Assembly: GCF_048595595.1 (NCBI RefSeq)
Contig: NZ_CP184347.1
DNA length: 64,000 nucleotides
Source: Bacteroides pyogenes_A
GTDB taxonomy: Bacteria; Bacteroidota; Bacteroidia; Bacteroidales; Bacteroidaceae
Strand: one strand, 5' to 3'
The notes beneath the pieces were generated by a model. That model worked only from the letters and a program-made list of their open reading frames with translations. It made no database searches and was not told the origin of the DNA. This document shows, piece by piece, positions 16,286-24,624 of this stretch; position 1 is the first letter of the stretch; each line of letters opens with the position of its first letter. Made by a program: the position numbers and the translations under genes.

Positions 16286-16526
16286 GAACGAACTTTGGAG
16301 TCGTGATGATAGGCCACTTATAGCTATCCCGCCACGAAACAATCCTTGCGGATAAATATGGTTGAATTTTATAGCCATTGTTTATTCGCCAACATATTAT
16401 ATTAGGATTCATTTGTTTCGAAGCGGGATGTTTTTTATATGTTGTATGCCGTGCTTATAACAAAGTATAGTTGCCGTAAAACCGACTTAAGGATTATCCT
16501 TATTTTAATAAATATCTTTCTTCAAT

Positions 16527-17513
16527 ATGAGTGCCTTAAGTAACCTTTTATTCTTTTTAATTGCCAGCATTGCTTTGAGATTGCTGGAATTTTTATCTAA
16601 TCATCGCATTGCTGTTTTTAAGACAAAGCAAACAAAAAGCAATACTGCAAAAGCAACTCTCTTTTTGATGTTTGTCTTTTTATGCGGTATTTCTTACGGG
16701 CAGTCTGTCACTGAAGGCGATCTGTCAAAGCCAGTTGAGCAAAACGAAGGGAAGGAAATAAAAATGATTAAGGATTTTTATATCTCTTATGCCATAAACG
16801 TTTCTGATTCGGCAGACGATAGAAACGATACGCTTGTACGGACAAACTTAACGCCTGATTTAATAGCTAAGATACGAAGAGTGACTTCCGCCACAAACAG
16901 TGATCCAATCATCCGTGCTCAGGATTTCGACAAAGTTTTCGCAAATACATTCAACGTGAGACAGCTGGAAGGTAACTGGTATATGGTTAGTTATGCATCT
17001 GGTTCTGTGGATCGCACTAATATCCCTATAAGACTGAGAGAAACAGGCGGCAGGTTGTTGATTGATTATATCACTCCCGAATGGCACGGTTCCTTATACG
17101 GTGATAGTCTGCTATGTCGGACAGAGCATCAAGTGATTGTTGATAACTCTACTCATCTTTCTTTTGTAAAGACATTCTATGATGCCTATGTACAAGCGTA
17201 TTGCGACATGCCTGTAGACTTGTCGTCTCGTTTGGATTCTTTGCGTGCGAAATATTGTTCTCAAAATGCTTTGAGGCAAATTCGATCGGCAAATGAGAAT
17301 GAGGACTTTCCCGGTTATGATTTGCTAATTGATTATTTCGACTTCGATCAGCTTTGGATTCCATCCATAATTTGCACTCCTATGGCGACAGGTTCTTATC
17401 GAATGACTTATACATATTGGGGAAAATCGGTCAAATCTGTCAATATTGGTGTTGTAAAGAAAGGAAAGGGGTATTTGATCGACAAAGTTTGGACGGAAAG
17501 CAGAAATTTATAG
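16527..17513 (+). CDS. Exported protein of unknown function with two DUF3828-like units
   Basis: A 328-residue protein with a hydrophobic N terminus and a second hydrophobic stretch near residues 44-60 that ends in ISYGQS, like a Bacteroides signal peptidase site. The real start may therefore lie downstream, although the next ATG (residue 48) would leave a very short signal. Two weakly similar halves follow (about 78-200 and 210-325), each beginning with an aromatic FY.AY motif (MIKDFYISYA, FVKTFYDAYV) and ending in a short beta-rich region. This resembles DUF3828-type periplasmic proteins, but I am not certain. No catalytic motif is visible. The gene stands alone between asnS and a 22-bp repeat array. 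Confidence 0.7.
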   Translation: MSALSNLLFFLIASIALRLLEFLSNHRIAVFKTKQTKSNTAKATLFLMFVFLCGISYGQSVTEGDLSKPVEQNEGKEIKMIKDFYISYAINVSDSADDRNDTLVRTNLTPDLIAKIRRVTSATNSDPIIRAQDFDKVFANTFNVRQLEGNWYMVSYASGSVDRTNIPIRLRETGGRLLIDYITPEWHGSLYGDSLLCRTEHQVIVDNSTHLSFVKTFYDAYVQAYCDMPVDLSSRLDSLRAKYCSQNALRQIRSANENEDFPGYDLLIDYFDFDQLWIPSIICTPMATGSYRMTYTYWGKSVKSVNIGVVKKGKGYLIDKVWTESRNL

Positions 17514-18091
17514 CTTATATAATAGCATAAATAGATAGGCTTGCTATCCATATATACTCACCGTGGTAGGCATATATACCCACCGTGGTAGACATATATG
17601 TCTACCATGCTGTCCATATATACTTACCGTGCTGGCTATATATATTCACTGAGTCGGAGAAATAGCTATATGATTCGCCTATAATTAGGGGTAAAACTTT
17701 CGAATTAATTGCTTTCTTGGAGCATGATGTACTATGTTCACTCTCTTATTTCCATGGGAATTTCAATGGCAGCGGAACGAGTATCGGTGGAATCACTAAA
17801 GGCTCGTTTTGAGTCATTTTATTTTCTCCTTTTTTCGATTGTGCAATAATCGCCGCCTTTATTCTGTTGTTGAAACTTTGTTTGGTTAGATGAAAATAAC
17901 GGTTGTAAATGAATATGCGAACCGGGTGGCGGAGATGGGGGAAGAAAGGTCATAAATGATATATTTACCTAATAATGAAGATTGTTGAAGAATATGTGAT
18001 CTTTTGTAGCGCATAATAGCGGTTTTCTCGAAAAAAATGTATATATTTGGCCATATGGATTAGCTATCGGTAATTTTTAAATCATATTGCT
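17514..18091. other. Intergenic region with a 22-bp repeat array
   Basis: The first part holds the repeat array at 17549-17657. The remainder (17660-18091) is A/T-rich with no supportable gene or clear promoter that I could identify. Confidence 0.5.
17549..17657. repeat. 22-bp tandem array (CATATATAC..CCGTGGTAG type)
   Basis: Five units of 22 bp start at 17549, 17571, 17593, 17615 and 17637. The first two differ at about three positions and share CATATATAC and CACCGTGGTAG. Units three to five are progressively diverged. The unit length is not a multiple of three and no frame crosses the array, so it is noncoding. Confidence 0.8.
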
Positions 18092-18583
18092 ATGAAAAAA
18101 AAGATTTTTTTTACCATGCTTTCAGTGATGCTGTTGGCGGTAGCAGGTGGGAAGGCCCAAGAAAAGAAAGATTTCAAACCGGCCGAACTAAAGGGAATAT
18201 GGCAGCTCTGCCATTACGTTTCAGAAGCCGCAGACTTGCCGGGAAAATTGAAACCCAGTAATACATTTAAAGTATTGTCGGAAGACGGGCGTATTGTTAA
18301 TTTTACTCTTATACCCGGTTCGGATGCTATTATTACCGGATATGGTGCGTATGTCCAACTGAGCGACACTACTTATAAAGAAAGCATTGAGAAAAATATT
18401 CACCTTCCGATGCTGGATAACAAAGATAATGTACTGATCTTTGAGATTGTGGATAATACACTCTTGTACTTAAAGTATTTTATCAAAAAAGATTTGTATG
18501 GGCACGAGCTGAACGCTTGGTATCATGAGACATGGAAAAGGCTCACTATGCCTGCCAAATTTCCTGAGGATATAGTCAGGTAG
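18092..18583 (+). CDS. Exported DUF4488-like protein
   Basis: A 163-residue protein with a clear signal peptide (MKKKIFFTMLSVMLLAVAGG, cleaved near KAQ). The mature part begins with a lipocalin-like strand (LKGIWQLCHYVS) and contains KPSNTFKVLSEDGR and LNAWYHETWKR. I recognise this pattern from the small secreted DUF4488 family of Bacteroides, whose function is unknown. No lipobox, so probably periplasmic. It is flanked on both sides by long intergenic regions with repeats. Confidence 0.75.
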   Translation: MKKKIFFTMLSVMLLAVAGGKAQEKKDFKPAELKGIWQLCHYVSEAADLPGKLKPSNTFKVLSEDGRIVNFTLIPGSDAIITGYGAYVQLSDTTYKESIEKNIHLPMLDNKDNVLIFEIVDNTLLYLKYFIKKDLYGHELNAWYHETWKRLTMPAKFPEDIVR

Positions 18584-18873
18584 TGATACTTCTGTCAAAA
18601 GCAGTGACGCTTGTTGGCACTTCCGCGAGGCCCTGCCTCAGAGTAGTGAGCAGGCTAGTGTGATCTGTGTTGAAGGTGTTTGCCATCGGCGTTTCACGTT
18701 AAAGTAGTGAGCGGAATAGCGAGAAGTAATTGTCTCGACCGTCTTCCTCTGCCGGGTTCTACGTTAAAGCTGTGAGTATATTCATCACTGCGGGCTTTGC
18801 GTGGAATAAGGTGTTTTTTGTTTCAATTTGTGCTGTCAATCAACCGTATAAATCCAAAAAAAGAGAGAAATAG
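18584..18873. repeat. Degenerate repeats in an intergenic region
   Basis: AGTAGTGAG occurs at 18642 and 18703, and ACGTTAAAG at 18696 and 18761. Related GCAGTGACG and GCTGTGAG copies lie at 18601 and 18769. Spacings of about 42, 61 and 65 bases describe a loose repeat, not a strict tandem array. No gene is visible. Confidence 0.4.
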
Positions 18874-18904
18874 TTTGCTGTTTCAAAGAAAAGCCGTACT
18901 TTTG
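18874..18904 (+). promoter_or_regulatory. Promoter of the rplM-rpsI ribosomal operon
   Basis: TTTG (18874-18877), a 19-base spacer and TACTTTTG (18897-18904) match the Bacteroides consensus. This leaves a leader of about 120 bases before rplM, long enough for autogenous control. Confidence 0.75.
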
Positions 18905-19031
18905 CAAGCCGATTATTATCACATAATGATAAGAGATTAATTCATAGCACATTAGTCTTCCTTTGTCCGGGGAGGGTTGATGAGTGGTGAAGAATATTTT
19001 TAGTAGTAACATTTAAAAAAGAAAATTAAGA

Positions 19032-19493
19032 GTGGATACTTTAAGTTACAAGACCATTTCTGCAAACAAAGCGACAGTAACCAAAGAATGGGTTGTTGTT
19101 GACGCTACCGACCAAACATTGGGACGTCTGGGAGCGAAAGTTGCAAAATTGTTGAGAGGAAAGTACAAACCGAACTTTACTCCTCATGTTGACTGCGGTG
19201 ATAACGTAATCATCATCAATGCAGACAAAGTTAAATTGACCGGAAACAAATGGAATGACAGAGTATATTTGTCGCATACCGGCTATCCCGGCGGTCAGAG
19301 AGAAATGACACCCGCGCGTTTGATGGCCAAACCGAACGGTGAAGAGAGATTGTTGAAAAAAGTAGTGAAGGGCATGCTTCCCAAGAATATTCTGGGAGCA
19401 AAATTGCTGAAGAACCTGTATGTTTACGCGGGAAGCGAACACAAACATGCTGCTCAGAGCCCTAAAAAGATCGATATTAATTCATATAAATAA
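19032..19493 (+). CDS. rplM: 50S ribosomal protein L13
   Basis: Large-subunit protein, 153 residues, matching L13 throughout (EWVVVDATDQTLGRLGAKVA, YLSHTGYPGG, VKGMLPKN). The start is a GTG at 19032 giving MDTLSYKTISANKATVTKEW; the frame has no ATG before the conserved domain, so the GTG start is well supported. rpsI follows six bases after the stop, the standard L13-S9 pairing. Confidence 0.97.
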   Translation: MDTLSYKTISANKATVTKEWVVVDATDQTLGRLGAKVAKLLRGKYKPNFTPHVDCGDNVIIINADKVKLTGNKWNDRVYLSHTGYPGGQREMTPARLMAKPNGEERLLKKVVKGMLPKNILGAKLLKNLYVYAGSEHKHAAQSPKKIDINSYK

Positions 19494-19499
19494 GAAATA

Positions 19500-19886
19500 A
19501 TGGAAGTAGTAAATGCATTAGGCAGACGTAAACGCGCGATCGCGCGCATATTCGTTAGCGAAGGTACAGGAAAGATTACTATTAACAAGAGAGACCTTGC
19601 AGAGTACTTTCCATCAACTATTCTTCAGTATGTAGTAAAACAGCCATTGAACAAACTGGGTGCTGCTGAGAAGTACGACATCAAGGTGAATCTGTGCGGC
19701 GGCGGTTTTACAGGCCAGTCTCAGGCTTTGCGCTTGGCTATCGCCCGCGCTTTGGTTAAGATCAATGCTGAAGACAAAGCGGCCCTTCGCGCTGAAGGCT
19801 TTATGACCCGCGACCCACGTTCTGTTGAACGTAAGAAACCGGGGCAACCGAAAGCTCGCAGAAGATTCCAGTTCAGTAAACGTTAA
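19500..19886 (+). CDS. rpsI: 30S ribosomal protein S9
   Basis: Small-subunit protein, 128 residues, with the S9 signature GGGFTGQSQALRLAIARAL and the basic C-terminal tail PKARRRFQFSKR that reaches the P-site tRNA. Second gene of the L13-S9 operon. The stop is followed by a 185-base structured spacer before rpsB. Confidence 0.97.
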   Translation: MEVVNALGRRKRAIARIFVSEGTGKITINKRDLAEYFPSTILQYVVKQPLNKLGAAEKYDIKVNLCGGGFTGQSQALRLAIARALVKINAEDKAALRAEGFMTRDPRSVERKKPGQPKARRRFQFSKR

Positions 19887-19985
19887 TCGGTTGATAGGTT
19901 CGCAAACGAAGAAATTCACGAGCGAGGATTCTCTCCTTGTTTCCTGTCGGCCTGATTGGCTCGTAGACTGAATTACGTTTAGTAT

Positions 19986-20030
19986 CTAAACTACCGGGAC
20001 TCGGTAAAGACTACCCGGCGGTTGGTTTAG
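19986..20030 (+). promoter_or_regulatory. Structured leader upstream of rpsB
   Basis: CTAAACTA (19986-19993) pairs with the stretch 20023-20030, including one G-U pair. CCGGG (19994-19998) pairs with CCCGG (20014-20018), and a four-base bulge (20019-20022) lies on the 3' side. The hairpin ends 41 bases before the rpsB ATG. S2 autoregulates through rpsB leaders in other bacteria; a similar role here is inference. Confidence 0.45.
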
Positions 20031-20071
20031 AAAAACAAAAAAGAAAGTAAACGATTAAAAAGAAAAAAGAA

Positions 20072-20908
20072 ATGTCAAGAACAAATTTTGATACATTATT
20101 GGAAGCCGGTTGCCACTTCGGACACCTTAAGAGAAAGTGGAACCCTTCAATGGCTCCTTATATTTTCATGGAACGCAATGGTATTCATATCATCGACCTC
20201 CACAAAACAGTTGCAAAAGTAGACGAAGCTGCCGAAGCTTTGAAACAGATTGCCAAATCGGGCAAAAAAGTTCTTTTTGTTGCTACTAAAAAACAAGCGA
20301 AACAGGTTGTTGCCGAGAAGGCCCAGTCTGTAAATATGCCTTATGTAATCGAGCGTTGGCCGGGCGGTATGTTGACTAACTTCCCGACTATCCGTAAGGC
20401 TGTGAAGAAAATGGCTACGATCGACAAGCTGACTAACGACGGAACGTATGCCAATCTTTCTAAAAGAGAAATCCTTCAGATTTCTCGTCAACGCGCAAAG
20501 TTGGATAAGACTTTGGGGTCAATCGCAGATTTGACCCGCTTGCCCTCCGCTTTGTTCGTAATCGATGTAATGAAAGAGAACATCGCAGTGCGTGAAGCCA
20601 ACCGTCTGGGTATCCCTGTTTTCGGTATCGTAGATACAAACTCCGATCCTTCGAACATCGATTTCGTAATTCCTGCCAACGATGACGCTACAAAATCTGT
20701 AGAAGTTATTCTGGAAGCTTGCTGCGCTGCAATGCAAGAAGGTTTGGAAGAAAGAAAAGCTGAAAAAATAGATATGGAAGCTGCCGGTGAAGCTCCTGCC
20801 AACAGAGGCAAGAAGAAATCGGCCAAAGCAAGACTCGATAAGTCTGACGAGGAAGCTATCAATGCGGCTAAGGCTGCTGCTTTCATGAAGGAAGACGAAG
20901 AGGCTTAA
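20072..20908 (+). CDS. rpsB: 30S ribosomal protein S2
   Basis: Small-subunit protein. The 278-residue product shows the S2 signatures LLEAGCHFGHLKRKWNPSM near the start and GIPVFGIVDTNSDPSNIDFV. The C-terminal 50 residues are an acidic and lysine/alanine-rich extension (KKSAKARLDKSDEEAINAAK), longer than in E. coli. It is followed by tsf, the classic S2-EF-Ts pairing, with a terminator-like structure between them. Confidence 0.97.
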   Translation: MSRTNFDTLLEAGCHFGHLKRKWNPSMAPYIFMERNGIHIIDLHKTVAKVDEAAEALKQIAKSGKKVLFVATKKQAKQVVAEKAQSVNMPYVIERWPGGMLTNFPTIRKAVKKMATIDKLTNDGTYANLSKREILQISRQRAKLDKTLGSIADLTRLPSALFVIDVMKENIAVREANRLGIPVFGIVDTNSDPSNIDFVIPANDDATKSVEVILEACCAAMQEGLEERKAEKIDMEAAGEAPANRGKKKSAKARLDKSDEEAINAAKAAAFMKEDEEA

Positions 20909-20920
20909 TTAGAATATAAT

Positions 20921-20993
20921 GTGCCAATTTGCTAATGGTTGGGATGTATTCGCGTACATCCGGCTTTTGATTGGCAGATTGGCACATTTTTTT
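20921..20993 (+). terminator. Attenuator-like terminator between rpsB and tsf
   Basis: GTGCCAATTTGC (20921-20932) pairs with GCAGATTGGCAC (20974-20985), 12 pairs with one G-U. It encloses a second hairpin (GGATGTA 20942-20948 with TACATCC 20955-20961), and T7 follows (20987-20993). It should lower tsf transcription relative to rpsB. Confidence 0.75.
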
Positions 20994-21036
20994 GTTTCGA
21001 AATTATTATTCATTAAATAAAATAAAAGGAGATATT

Positions 21037-21861
21037 ATGGCTGTAACTATGGCTGATATTACCAAGCTGCGTAAGATGACCGGAGCTGGTATGATGGATT
21101 GCAAAAACGCGTTGACTGAAGCGAATGGCGACTTCGATCAAGCAATGAAGATTATCCGTGAGAAAGGACAGGCTGTTGCCGCAAAACGTTCTGATCGCGA
21201 AGCTTCCGAAGGCTGTGTATTGGCTAAGGCTGAGAACGGGTTCGGCGCTATGATTGCTTTGAAGTGCGAAACCGACTTCGTTGCTAAAAACGAAGATTTC
21301 GTGAAGTTGACTCAAGATATTCTGGATGCCGCTATTGCTAACAAATGCCAGACTTTGGACGAAGTGAAAGCTCTTCCGATGGGTAACGGTACGGTAGCCG
21401 ACGCTGTGACAGGCAGAAGCGGTATTACGGGTGAAAAGATGGAACTGGACGGTTATGCAACTGTTGAAGGTCCTTCTATCTCAGTATACAATCACCAAGG
21501 CAAGAACTTCCTTTGCACGATGGTGGTGCTGAATAAAGAAACAGACGCGAAAGTAGGCCACGAAGTGGCTATGCAGATTGCCGCCATGAATCCGATCGCT
21601 ATCGACGAGAACGATGTTCCCGCCGATGTATTGGAAAAAGAAAAAGAGATCGCTGCCGACAAGGCTCGCCAGGAAGGCAAACCTGAGAACATGATCGAAA
21701 AGATTGCTATGGGGCGTATCGGTAAGTTCTATAAAGAGGTATGCCTGTTGAAGCAAGAGTATATTCAGGACGCCAAAATGACTGTAGCCGATTTTTTGAA
21801 AACTCAGGATAAGGACCTGACTGTAACTGCATTCAAACGTTTCACTTTGAGAGCTGAATAA
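21037..21861 (+). CDS. tsf: Elongation factor Ts
   Basis: Guanine nucleotide exchange factor for EF-Tu. The 274-residue product opens with a UBA-like domain (TKLRKMTGAGMMDCKNALTE) and contains the TDFVAKNEDF motif of the EF-Tu-contacting core. The ATG at 21037 is preceded by AAAGGAGA, one of the few good Shine-Dalgarno sites in the window. A longer in-frame start at 20971 would lie inside the upstream terminator hairpin and is unlikely. Confidence 0.96.
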   Translation: MAVTMADITKLRKMTGAGMMDCKNALTEANGDFDQAMKIIREKGQAVAAKRSDREASEGCVLAKAENGFGAMIALKCETDFVAKNEDFVKLTQDILDAAIANKCQTLDEVKALPMGNGTVADAVTGRSGITGEKMELDGYATVEGPSISVYNHQGKNFLCTMVVLNKETDAKVGHEVAMQIAAMNPIAIDENDVPADVLEKEKEIAADKARQEGKPENMIEKIAMGRIGKFYKEVCLLKQEYIQDAKMTVADFLKTQDKDLTVTAFKRFTLRAE

Positions 21862-21985
21862 TGCGGCTGTCGGATGATTCCGTTAGATATTCACAATCTG
21901 CGTGAGTAACAATAAAGAGAATAGTGTTGAGACTAAAATGCGTTCTCGAAAAAATAACGAATCGTAATTGCTAAAACAATAAGAA

Positions 21986-22025
21986 AGCCATATCTGAACT
22001 CTATGCTGAGGTAAGATATGGCTTC
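21986..22025. terminator. Terminator between convergent tsf and SUI1 genes
   Basis: AAGCCATATCT (21986-21996) pairs perfectly with AGATATGGCTT (22015-22025) around an 18-base loop. It lies between convergent genes and could serve both strands. Confidence 0.65.
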
Positions 22026-22075
22026 TCAGGTATCTTGGGGTATACTCGAAAGTTCACTTTCAGGGAGCACTTCCT

Positions 22076-22423
22076 TTATCCTTTCATCTTTGTTTGTGTG
22101 TATCCCTCTTTTATCAACAGTTCCGTAACTTTCGTCTTGAAGTCCCCCTGTACGATGATTTCCCCGTCTTTTGCCGATCCGCCCACTCCGCATTTGCTTT
22201 TCAGCAGTTTGCCAAGCTCTTTCAGGTCTTCGTCGCTGCCCACAAATCCGTTTACCAGCGTCACAATTTTTCCCCCTCTGTTCTTACGGTCGAGCGACAC
22301 GCGCAGCTTTTGGCGGTTTTTTTCGAGAGTGGTTGTCTCTTCGGAGGGTTCGGTTTCGTAGCTGAAGTCCGGATTAGTAGAATATACCACATTGAGTCTG
22401 TCTTTCCAATCGTTCCTTTTCAT
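22076..22423 (-). CDS. SUI1/eIF1-type translation initiation factor homologue (YciH family)
   Basis: A 115-residue protein whose C-terminal 80 residues match the SUI1 fold (LRVSLDRKNRGGKIVTLVNG, followed by LKSKCGVGGSAKDGEIIVQG), with the conserved basic loop and CGVGGS turn. Family knowledge: bacterial YciH can affect start-site fidelity, like eIF1, but its physiological role is unclear. Single gene, convergent with tsf. Confidence 0.9.
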   Translation of the reverse strand: MKRNDWKDRLNVVYSTNPDFSYETEPSEETTTLEKNRQKLRVSLDRKNRGGKIVTLVNGFVGSDEDLKELGKLLKSKCGVGGSAKDGEIIVQGDFKTKVTELLIKEGYTQTKMKG

Positions 22424-22536
22424 AAATTGTCATCTTTATTCTCTTTCCAAAAGTATGAAACTTGTCGGAAAGAGCAAAATAAGGCGGAGTTTTCGTCGTT
22501 TTGTTTAATCTCTATTAAGGTTTTCGACTACTTAGA

Positions 22537-22566
22537 TTGTCAGTATAAAAAAATAGTGTATTTTTG
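22537..22566 (+). promoter_or_regulatory. rex promoter
   Basis: TTG (22537-22539), a 19-base spacer and TATTTTTG (22559-22566) match the Bacteroides consensus. The start point would lie about 20 bases before the rex ATG. Confidence 0.65.
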
Positions 22567-22590
22567 CATATACCAATTTTAGTAAGCAGT

Positions 22591-23247
22591 ATGAGCACTT
22601 GTGTACGGAAAGAGGCGGATAAAGTGCCGGAGCCTACCTTGCGGAGACTTCCCTGGTATCTGTCGAATATAAAGCTGATGAAAGAAAAAGGAGAGCAATA
22701 TGTCTCTTCTACACAAATATCCAAACAAATAAATATTGACGCTTCGCAGATCGCCAAGGATTTGTCGTATGTAAACATTTCGGGACGTACAAGAGTGGGA
22801 TACAGTATTGATGCGCTGATTGAGGTGCTCGAGAGCTTTCTCGGATTTACGGATATGCACAAGGCTTTCTTGTTCGGGGTAGGTAGTCTGGGCGGCGCAT
22901 TGCTCGGCGATTCGGGACTGCGTCATTTCGGACTGGAGATTGTGGCAGCTTTCGACGTAAAGCCCGACTTGGTAGGAAAAGACTTGAACGGTATTCCTAT
23001 CTTCCACTCCGATGAGTTCGAAGCGAAGATGAAAGAGTATGACGTAAACATTGGAGTGCTTACCGTGCCTATCAGTATCGCTCAGGATATCACCGACAAG
23101 ATGGTGGATGGAGGCATCAAGGCGGTATGGAACTTTACCCCTTTCCGCATTCGTGTACCCGAGAACATAGTGGTGCAGAACACTTCTCTTTATGCGCATC
23201 TGGCGGTGATGTTCAATCGGTTGAATTTTAACGAAATCAAAGGATGA
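22591..23247 (+). CDS. rex: Redox-sensing transcriptional repressor Rex
   Basis: NADH/NAD+ sensing repressor that controls fermentation and respiration genes. The 218-residue protein has an N-terminal winged helix (SSTQISKQINIDASQIAKDL) and a Rossmann domain with GVGSLGG at 96-102. The C-terminal helix typical of Rex dimers (SLYAHLAVMFNRLNF) is present. The ATG at 22591 gives the family-length protein; an upstream in-frame ATG at 22564 would overlap the -7 box. The stop overlaps the ATG of the next gene by four bases (ATGA), indicating translational coupling. No obvious Rex operator was seen in its own promoter. Confidence 0.94.
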   Translation: MSTCVRKEADKVPEPTLRRLPWYLSNIKLMKEKGEQYVSSTQISKQINIDASQIAKDLSYVNISGRTRVGYSIDALIEVLESFLGFTDMHKAFLFGVGSLGGALLGDSGLRHFGLEIVAAFDVKPDLVGKDLNGIPIFHSDEFEAKMKEYDVNIGVLTVPISIAQDITDKMVDGGIKAVWNFTPFRIRVPENIVVQNTSLYAHLAVMFNRLNFNEIKG

Positions 23248-23858
23248 AGATTATAGCTGTGGGAATGAACTATGCCCAGCACAACGAAGAACTGGGGCAT
23301 ACGGAGGTGAATACGGAACCGGTGATTTTTATGAAGCCTGATTCGGCTATACTGAAAGACGGGAAACCGTTCTTTATTCCCGACTTTTCCGAAGAGGTTC
23401 ATTACGAAACGGAATTGGTGGTGCGCATCAACCGGTTGGGCAAAAACATTTCCTCCCGTTTTGCGCACCGGTACTATGACGCTGTGACAGTAGGAATCGA
23501 CTTTACTGCGCGCGACCTTCAACGGAAGTTCCGCAAATCGGGGCATCCGTGGGAACTTTGCAAGGGATTCGACTTTTCGGCGGCTATCGGGACGTTTGTG
23601 CCTGTGGCGCGTTATGGGGATGTCCAATCGCTGAATTTTTACCTGACCGTAGACGGGAAGGAGGTACAACGCGGATGCACGGCGGATATGCTTTTCAAAA
23701 TCGATGACCTGATTGCTTATGTCAGCCGTTTCGTGACGCTGAAAATCGGCGACCTGCTGTTTACGGGTACTCCGGCGGGAGTAGGGCCTGTCAGTGTAGG
23801 TCAGCATCTGCAAGGATACCTCGAGGAGGAAAAGCTGCTCGACTTCTACATTCGTTAA
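23244..23858 (+). CDS. Fumarylacetoacetate hydrolase-family protein
   Basis: A 204-residue cytoplasmic FAH-fold protein. The metal-binding region is visible as HYETELVVRI, followed by GIDFTARDLQ, SAAIGTFVP and the late TGTPAGVGPVSVGQ. Family members hydrolyse or decarboxylate acylpyruvates or act as oxaloacetate tautomerases; the substrate here is unknown. Its start overlaps the rex stop in an ATGA, so the two are co-translated. That suggests a role connected with central redox metabolism, which is inference. Confidence 0.9.
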   Translation: MKIIAVGMNYAQHNEELGHTEVNTEPVIFMKPDSAILKDGKPFFIPDFSEEVHYETELVVRINRLGKNISSRFAHRYYDAVTVGIDFTARDLQRKFRKSGHPWELCKGFDFSAAIGTFVPVARYGDVQSLNFYLTVDGKEVQRGCTADMLFKIDDLIAYVSRFVTLKIGDLLFTGTPAGVGPVSVGQHLQGYLEEEKLLDFYIR

Positions 23859-23972
23859 GGTGTATTTTCGTGCTGCATGCGTCATTGCATTGCAATTCTG
23901 CGTTACCTTTCACTTCCGGACAGGGTTTTGTTCGCAGCTACCCCAAATATTCTCATTGTCCGGAGCGATTTT

Positions 23973-24479
23973 TCAGTTGTCGATGGTGCTTCTGCCGTAC
24001 CGGAAGTAATTGTTATTGTCGGGAAAAAATATACTCTCGAAAAGGACGTTCATGAATAAGTCGAACGCTGTTACCTTTTCTTCGGCATACGGGTCGTGCA
24101 GTTTGGGCAGATTCAGTTTTTTTATATTGAAGGTTGCCGGGACTGACAGCGAATATCGGGGCCTTCCCTTTTCAGCCTCTGACCCTGAGGCGAAGGAGAG
24201 CGGTCGCCGGCTTGTCTGTTTAATCAGAAAACAATAATTGCCCACTCGCCGGATTTCGTATTTTATCGTTGGTGGACAGAGCCTTTCGTCCGGTTGAATA
24301 GGGAGGTTGCTGAACGTAGTCGTCCATGCCGACTGTAGACTTCCATGACTTTCATCGAATTGAATGGTGGGATACGGGCGACTGTCAGAACCATTGGAAA
24401 GAGTTTCCATCTGTGCAGACATCCGGCAAATGCCTACCCATAAGAAAAGGATAACTAACCGAGCTATTTTCTTACTCAT
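23973..24479 (-). CDS. Hypothetical exported protein
   Basis: A 168-residue protein I do not recognise. ATG 24479 gives a signal peptide (MSKKIARLVILFLWVGICRM, cleavage near SAQ). A longer in-frame start at 24563 would lie upstream of the -7 box and is rejected. The mature part is basic, with PPTIKYEIRRVGNYCFLIKQ and a segment rich in Ser/Arg/Pro; no repeats or known motifs. It lies antiparallel between the FAA hydrolase and ispF genes. The minus strand reads TATCTTTG at 24503-24510, a good -7 box 23 bases before the ATG. Confidence 0.7.
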   Translation of the reverse strand: MSKKIARLVILFLWVGICRMSAQMETLSNGSDSRPYPTIQFDESHGSLQSAWTTTFSNLPIQPDERLCPPTIKYEIRRVGNYCFLIKQTSRRPLSFASGSEAEKGRPRYSLSVPATFNIKKLNLPKLHDPYAEEKVTAFDLFMNVLFESIFFPDNNNYFRYGRSTIDN

Positions 24480-24502
24480 TTCAATAATTGTTTGTACTTT
24501 TG

Positions 24503-24510
24503 CAAAGATA
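24503..24510 (-). promoter_or_regulatory. -7 box of the hypothetical exported protein
   Basis: The minus strand reads TATCTTTG, an exact Bacteroides -7 match. It supports the ATG at 24479 over the longer reading frame. No -33 TTG was found at the expected place. Confidence 0.5.
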
Positions 24511-24624
24511 GCCGAATGGATCGTTTTAAAGAACAGAAAAAGAACATTTTCAGCTTGATTCATCGAAACCTGCCTGCAAAGCTGCGGGTTTAATCGGATT
24601 TAATACGGTAAAATAAGAACAGTT

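Noticed and set aside
20971..21036. Longer N terminus for EF-Ts.
   Set aside because: It would begin inside the terminator hairpin; ATG 21037 has a Shine-Dalgarno site and the conserved start.
22591..23247. Rex autoregulatory operator upstream of rex.
   Set aside because: No TTGTTAA-type or TTGTGA-type palindrome was found in 22440-22590.
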